A stretch of DNA of 36,696 bases, taken from Prevotella sp. GTDB taxonomy: Bacteria; Bacteroidota; Bacteroidia; Bacteroidales; Bacteroidaceae. Shown here one piece after another: positions 34,916 through 36,696 of this stretch. The position numbers and the translations under genes are program-made. The notes beneath the pieces are model-generated. The model saw only the letters and a list, made by a program, of their open reading frames with translations. It made no database searches and was not told where the DNA came from. The stretch's first letter is position 1. Each line of letters starts with the position of its first letter. The DNA is taken from positions 1 through 36,696 of the forward strand of contig JAFWSS010000147.1 in assembly GCA_017524385.1 (NCBI GenBank), read 5' to 3'.

Positions 34916-35962
34916 ATGAAGAAGGAACCAGTTATCTGTGAGGCCAAGCAGATGGCACGTTTATATTGGAGGTGGATAAAGGAATGTGAAAAAGCCAAGA
35001 GTCCACATACTATAAGGGCATACAAAGTTTCCATAAGAATATACATGGAATATATGAAGGCCAAAGGAAAAAGTCTCACCAACTTCGAATCTGAAGACAG
35101 TTTTTCCAGAGATACCATACTGCAGTGGCTAAACTGGCTGAAAGATGAGAAAGGCTGTAGTCCAGAGACATGCAACAACCGGCTGTCGCATATCCGCACA
35201 TTTCTTGAATATATTTCCGACCGCGACCTAAAGTACGCGCATATCTATCTGGATGCAATTAGTATAAAGCCATTTAGGTACATCAAGAAGAAGCAGTATG
35301 CCATACCAGAAAACGAGTTGACGATTCTTATGCAGACACCTGACCCTAATTCACGAAGTGGCTGTCTTGACATCATGATTATGTCATTCCTTTACGGAAC
35401 AGCCGTAAGAATGGGAGAGATGAGGATGGTACAGGTCAAAGACCTGCATTTGACAGGAGACGACCGATATGTGCATATTGTTGGAAAGGGAAACAAAGAA
35501 CGTCTTGTACATCTTCCTGAAAAGATTGTAAAGAATCTGCGCAACTACATATCGCTGTTTCATGGGATTGAACCCGAAGGCGAATCCTTCTTGTTCTACT
35601 CAAGGGTAAAAGGGAAAGGATTCCCGATTACCGAAGCCGCCATTGATAAGCGCCTGAAGAACATTGCGAAGAAGGCAAACGAGAAAGATCCAAACATATC
35701 ACTTAATCTTCATGCCCACCAATTTAGACGCACAAGGGCAACAGACTTGTCAAGCGACGGAATGAACCCGTTCCAGATAGCCAATATGCTTGGCCATGCA
35801 AACTTGTCAACCACAATGAAATATGTAGATGTAAGTATTGAAAAGAAAACCAAGGACCTAATGGCTATAGAGAGTGCGAAAGCTAGATTAGTTAAGCCCT
35901 TATGGCACAACAAGGATGTCGATCTGGTTGATCTTTTCAAGGATGTGACAACGATAAAGTAG
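34916..35962 (+). CDS. ritC: RIT tyrosine recombinase RitC
   Basis: 348 aa. N-terminal SAM-like core-binding domain (about 10-105: SPHTIRAYKVSIRIYMEYMK), then the catalytic domain with Arg165 (YGTAVRMGEMR), Lys191 (VGKGNKER), His268 and Arg271 (HAHQFRRTRATDL), His294 (MLGHANLS) and Tyr303 (TMKYVDV). This is the most canonical, XerD-like of the three. The stop codon at 35960-35962 directly abuts the right inverted repeat at 35963. Confidence 0.94.
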   Translation: MKKEPVICEAKQMARLYWRWIKECEKAKSPHTIRAYKVSIRIYMEYMKAKGKSLTNFESEDSFSRDTILQWLNWLKDEKGCSPETCNNRLSHIRTFLEYISDRDLKYAHIYLDAISIKPFRYIKKKQYAIPENELTILMQTPDPNSRSGCLDIMIMSFLYGTAVRMGEMRMVQVKDLHLTGDDRYVHIVGKGNKERLVHLPEKIVKNLRNYISLFHGIEPEGESFLFYSRVKGKGFPITEAAIDKRLKNIAKKANEKDPNISLNLHAHQFRRTRATDLSSDGMNPFQIANMLGHANLSTTMKYVDVSIEKKTKDLMAIESAKARLVKPLWHNKDVDLVDLFKDVTTIK

Positions 35963-36053
35963 AACGAATTAAATCACAACTTAATTGCTTGCAGAACGAC
36001 CTCGTAATCAGCACCTCAATGAAAAAGTTGTGATTTAATTTTAGTTGTGATAA
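35963..36053. repeat. Right 91-bp terminal inverted repeat of the RIT element
   Basis: The perfect reverse complement of 32595-32685. It begins at the base after the ritC stop codon. At its outer edge, TTGTGAT (36045-36051) and ATCACAA (36062-36068) form an inverted pair around 10 nt, which only this end has. Confidence 0.97.
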
Positions 36054-36068
36054 CTTCCCAAATCACAA

Positions 36069-36076
36069 AGTAGCGA
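36069..36076. repeat. 8-bp direct repeat AGTAGCGA at the right edge of the RIT element
   Basis: A copy of 32578-32585. It continues in frame into the invertase 3' fragment. Confidence 0.6.
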
Positions 36077-36569
36077 TTTAGACCCAGTAGAGAACCAGCG
36101 TTTTGAAATCAATAAGTTTTGTGAGAAAAACCAGTTGAAGATTGACGACTGGATAGAAGAAACCATCAGTGGCACCAAGAACTATACCAAACGACAGTTG
36201 GGTAATCTTTTAAAGAAAGTACACAAGGATGACATCATCATATGTAGTGAACTATCTCGACTTGGAAGAAATCTCTTTATGATCATGGAGATACTGAATA
36301 TCTGTATGACGAAGGAGTGTCGGGTGTGGACCATCAAGGACAACTATCGTCTGGGTGATGACATCCAAAGCAAAGTTCTCGCTTTCGCATTTGGGTTGTC
36401 TGCCGAGATTGAACGCAATCTGATAAGTCAGAGGACAAAGGAGGCGTTGGCAAGGAAAAAGGCAGAGGGAGTGGTGCTTGGTCATCCTCGCGGATTTCGC
36501 TGTAGGCTCAATCCCCAATGCACTAGCAAGCATAAGTATATCGTGAAAGAATTAACCTACGATAATTGA
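36069..36569 (+). pseudogene. Mpi-type serine recombinase, 3' fragment, also truncated at the C-terminus
   Basis: 166 codons open from 36069: SSDLDPVENQRFEINKFC, then WIEETISGT, IICSELSRLGRNL, RVWTIKDNYRLGDD and AFAFGLSAEIERNLISQRTKEALARKKAEG. These are the resolvase catalytic core and long helix of the Mpi family, which flips promoters in Bacteroides. The family normally continues after VVLGxPxG with a helix-turn-helix of about 40 residues. Here the frame ends soon after at KYIVKELTYDN, without that domain. So the gene is split by the RIT element and lacks DNA-binding capacity. The internal ATG at 36135 is not a natural start. Confidence 0.85.
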
Positions 36570-36579
36570 AAATTTAGCA

Positions 36580-36696
36580 CTACATTTTTCCAAGAGCCAT
36601 TTTTTCGAGGTCGGTGAGTTTCATATACGCAGGGATCTTTGCCCCCATCAGCTTGGCCATCTCCTTGACCTGCTTGTTCGGTGTTTCAATCTTTAT
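36580..36696 (-). CDS. C-terminal fragment of a hypothetical protein
   Basis: 38 codons enter from the right edge on the minus strand and end at TAG (36580-36582): the reading contains KQVKEMAKLMGAKIP and KLTDLEKMALGKM. It is basic and helical, with no recognised family. It converges on the broken invertase with a 10-nt gap. Confidence 0.45.
   Translation of the reverse strand: MKIETPNKQVKEMAKLMGAKIPAYMKLTDLEKMALGKM

Larger units (their letters stand above)
32578..36076 (+). mobile_element. RIT (recombinase-in-trio) element inserted in a serine invertase gene
   Basis: Three consecutive tyrosine recombinase genes (ritA-ritB-ritC) on one strand, overlapping or 1 nt apart, lie between perfect 91-bp inverted repeats (32595-32685 and 35963-36053). 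The 8-bp sequence AGTAGCGA occurs at both outer edges (32578-32585 and 36069-36076). The host reading frame is open on both sides. No other cargo is present. The gene trio, inverted ends and interrupted target match the RIT element definition. Identical repeats suggest recent movement. Confidence 0.92.

Noticed and set aside
32595-36053. An ordinary insertion sequence or integrated phage
   Set aside because: No DDE transposase or phage gene is present; all three genes are tyrosine recombinases, which fits a RIT element instead.
36135-36569. A separate 144-aa resolvase gene starting at 36135
   Set aside because: The family's reading frame is open further upstream to 36069 and the catalytic serine lies in the 5' fragment beyond the RIT element, so this is part of a broken gene.

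Overview
The window looks like chromosomal DNA of a Prevotella-like Bacteroidales bacterium. The grounds are promoters of the Bacteroidetes type (TAnnTTTG at -7, no clear Shine-Dalgarno sites), several large secreted proteins with type IX (Por)-like C-terminal sorting domains, a DUF4249/TonB-receptor pair, an nrfHA-ccsBA respiratory operon and a BspA-like DUF285 surface protein. Species cannot be fixed from the sequence alone.

Layout. 1-386 (-): start of a fasciclin-domain lipoprotein. 786-18365: a block of very large modular exported proteins. These are a 1199-aa protein with three copies of a ~200-residue beta module (-), a clan GH-A-like glycosidase with ricin-lectin, FN3 and LamG modules (-), a SUMF1-fold lipoprotein (+), a GH128-like beta-1,3-glucanase (+) and a 1709-aa CotH-kinase protein that carries two more copies of the beta module (+). 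Together they suggest cell-surface work on beta-glucan-type polysaccharide, but no SusCD pair is inside the window. 18366-19079: a repeat-rich gap holding a candidate small RNA with its own promoter and terminator. 19080-22430 (-): TerB-like protein, TonB-dependent receptor and DUF4249 lipoprotein, a likely operon. 22650-23579 (+): EamA exporter. 23600-27460 (-): nrfH-nrfA-ccsB-ccsA, i.e. formate/menaquinol-linked nitrite ammonification plus its cytochrome c assembly factors. A divergent Crp/Fnr regulator (27657-28307) and a perfect 14-bp palindrome lie between, placed as expected for a class II activator site at the nrf promoter. 28370-31561: a secreted hypothetical and a BspA-like dockerin protein, convergent.

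31614-36696 is accessory DNA of lower GC. Its centre is a 3.5-kb RIT (recombinase-in-trio) element: three consecutive, touching tyrosine recombinase genes between perfect 91-bp inverted repeats, bracketed by an 8-bp direct repeat. It has split the gene of a Mpi-type serine invertase after its ninth codon. The invertase has also lost its C-terminal DNA-binding tail. The RIT element is the clearest mobile system here. The widespread short-period intergenic repeats (9, 10, 53 and 54 bp) are the least explained features.
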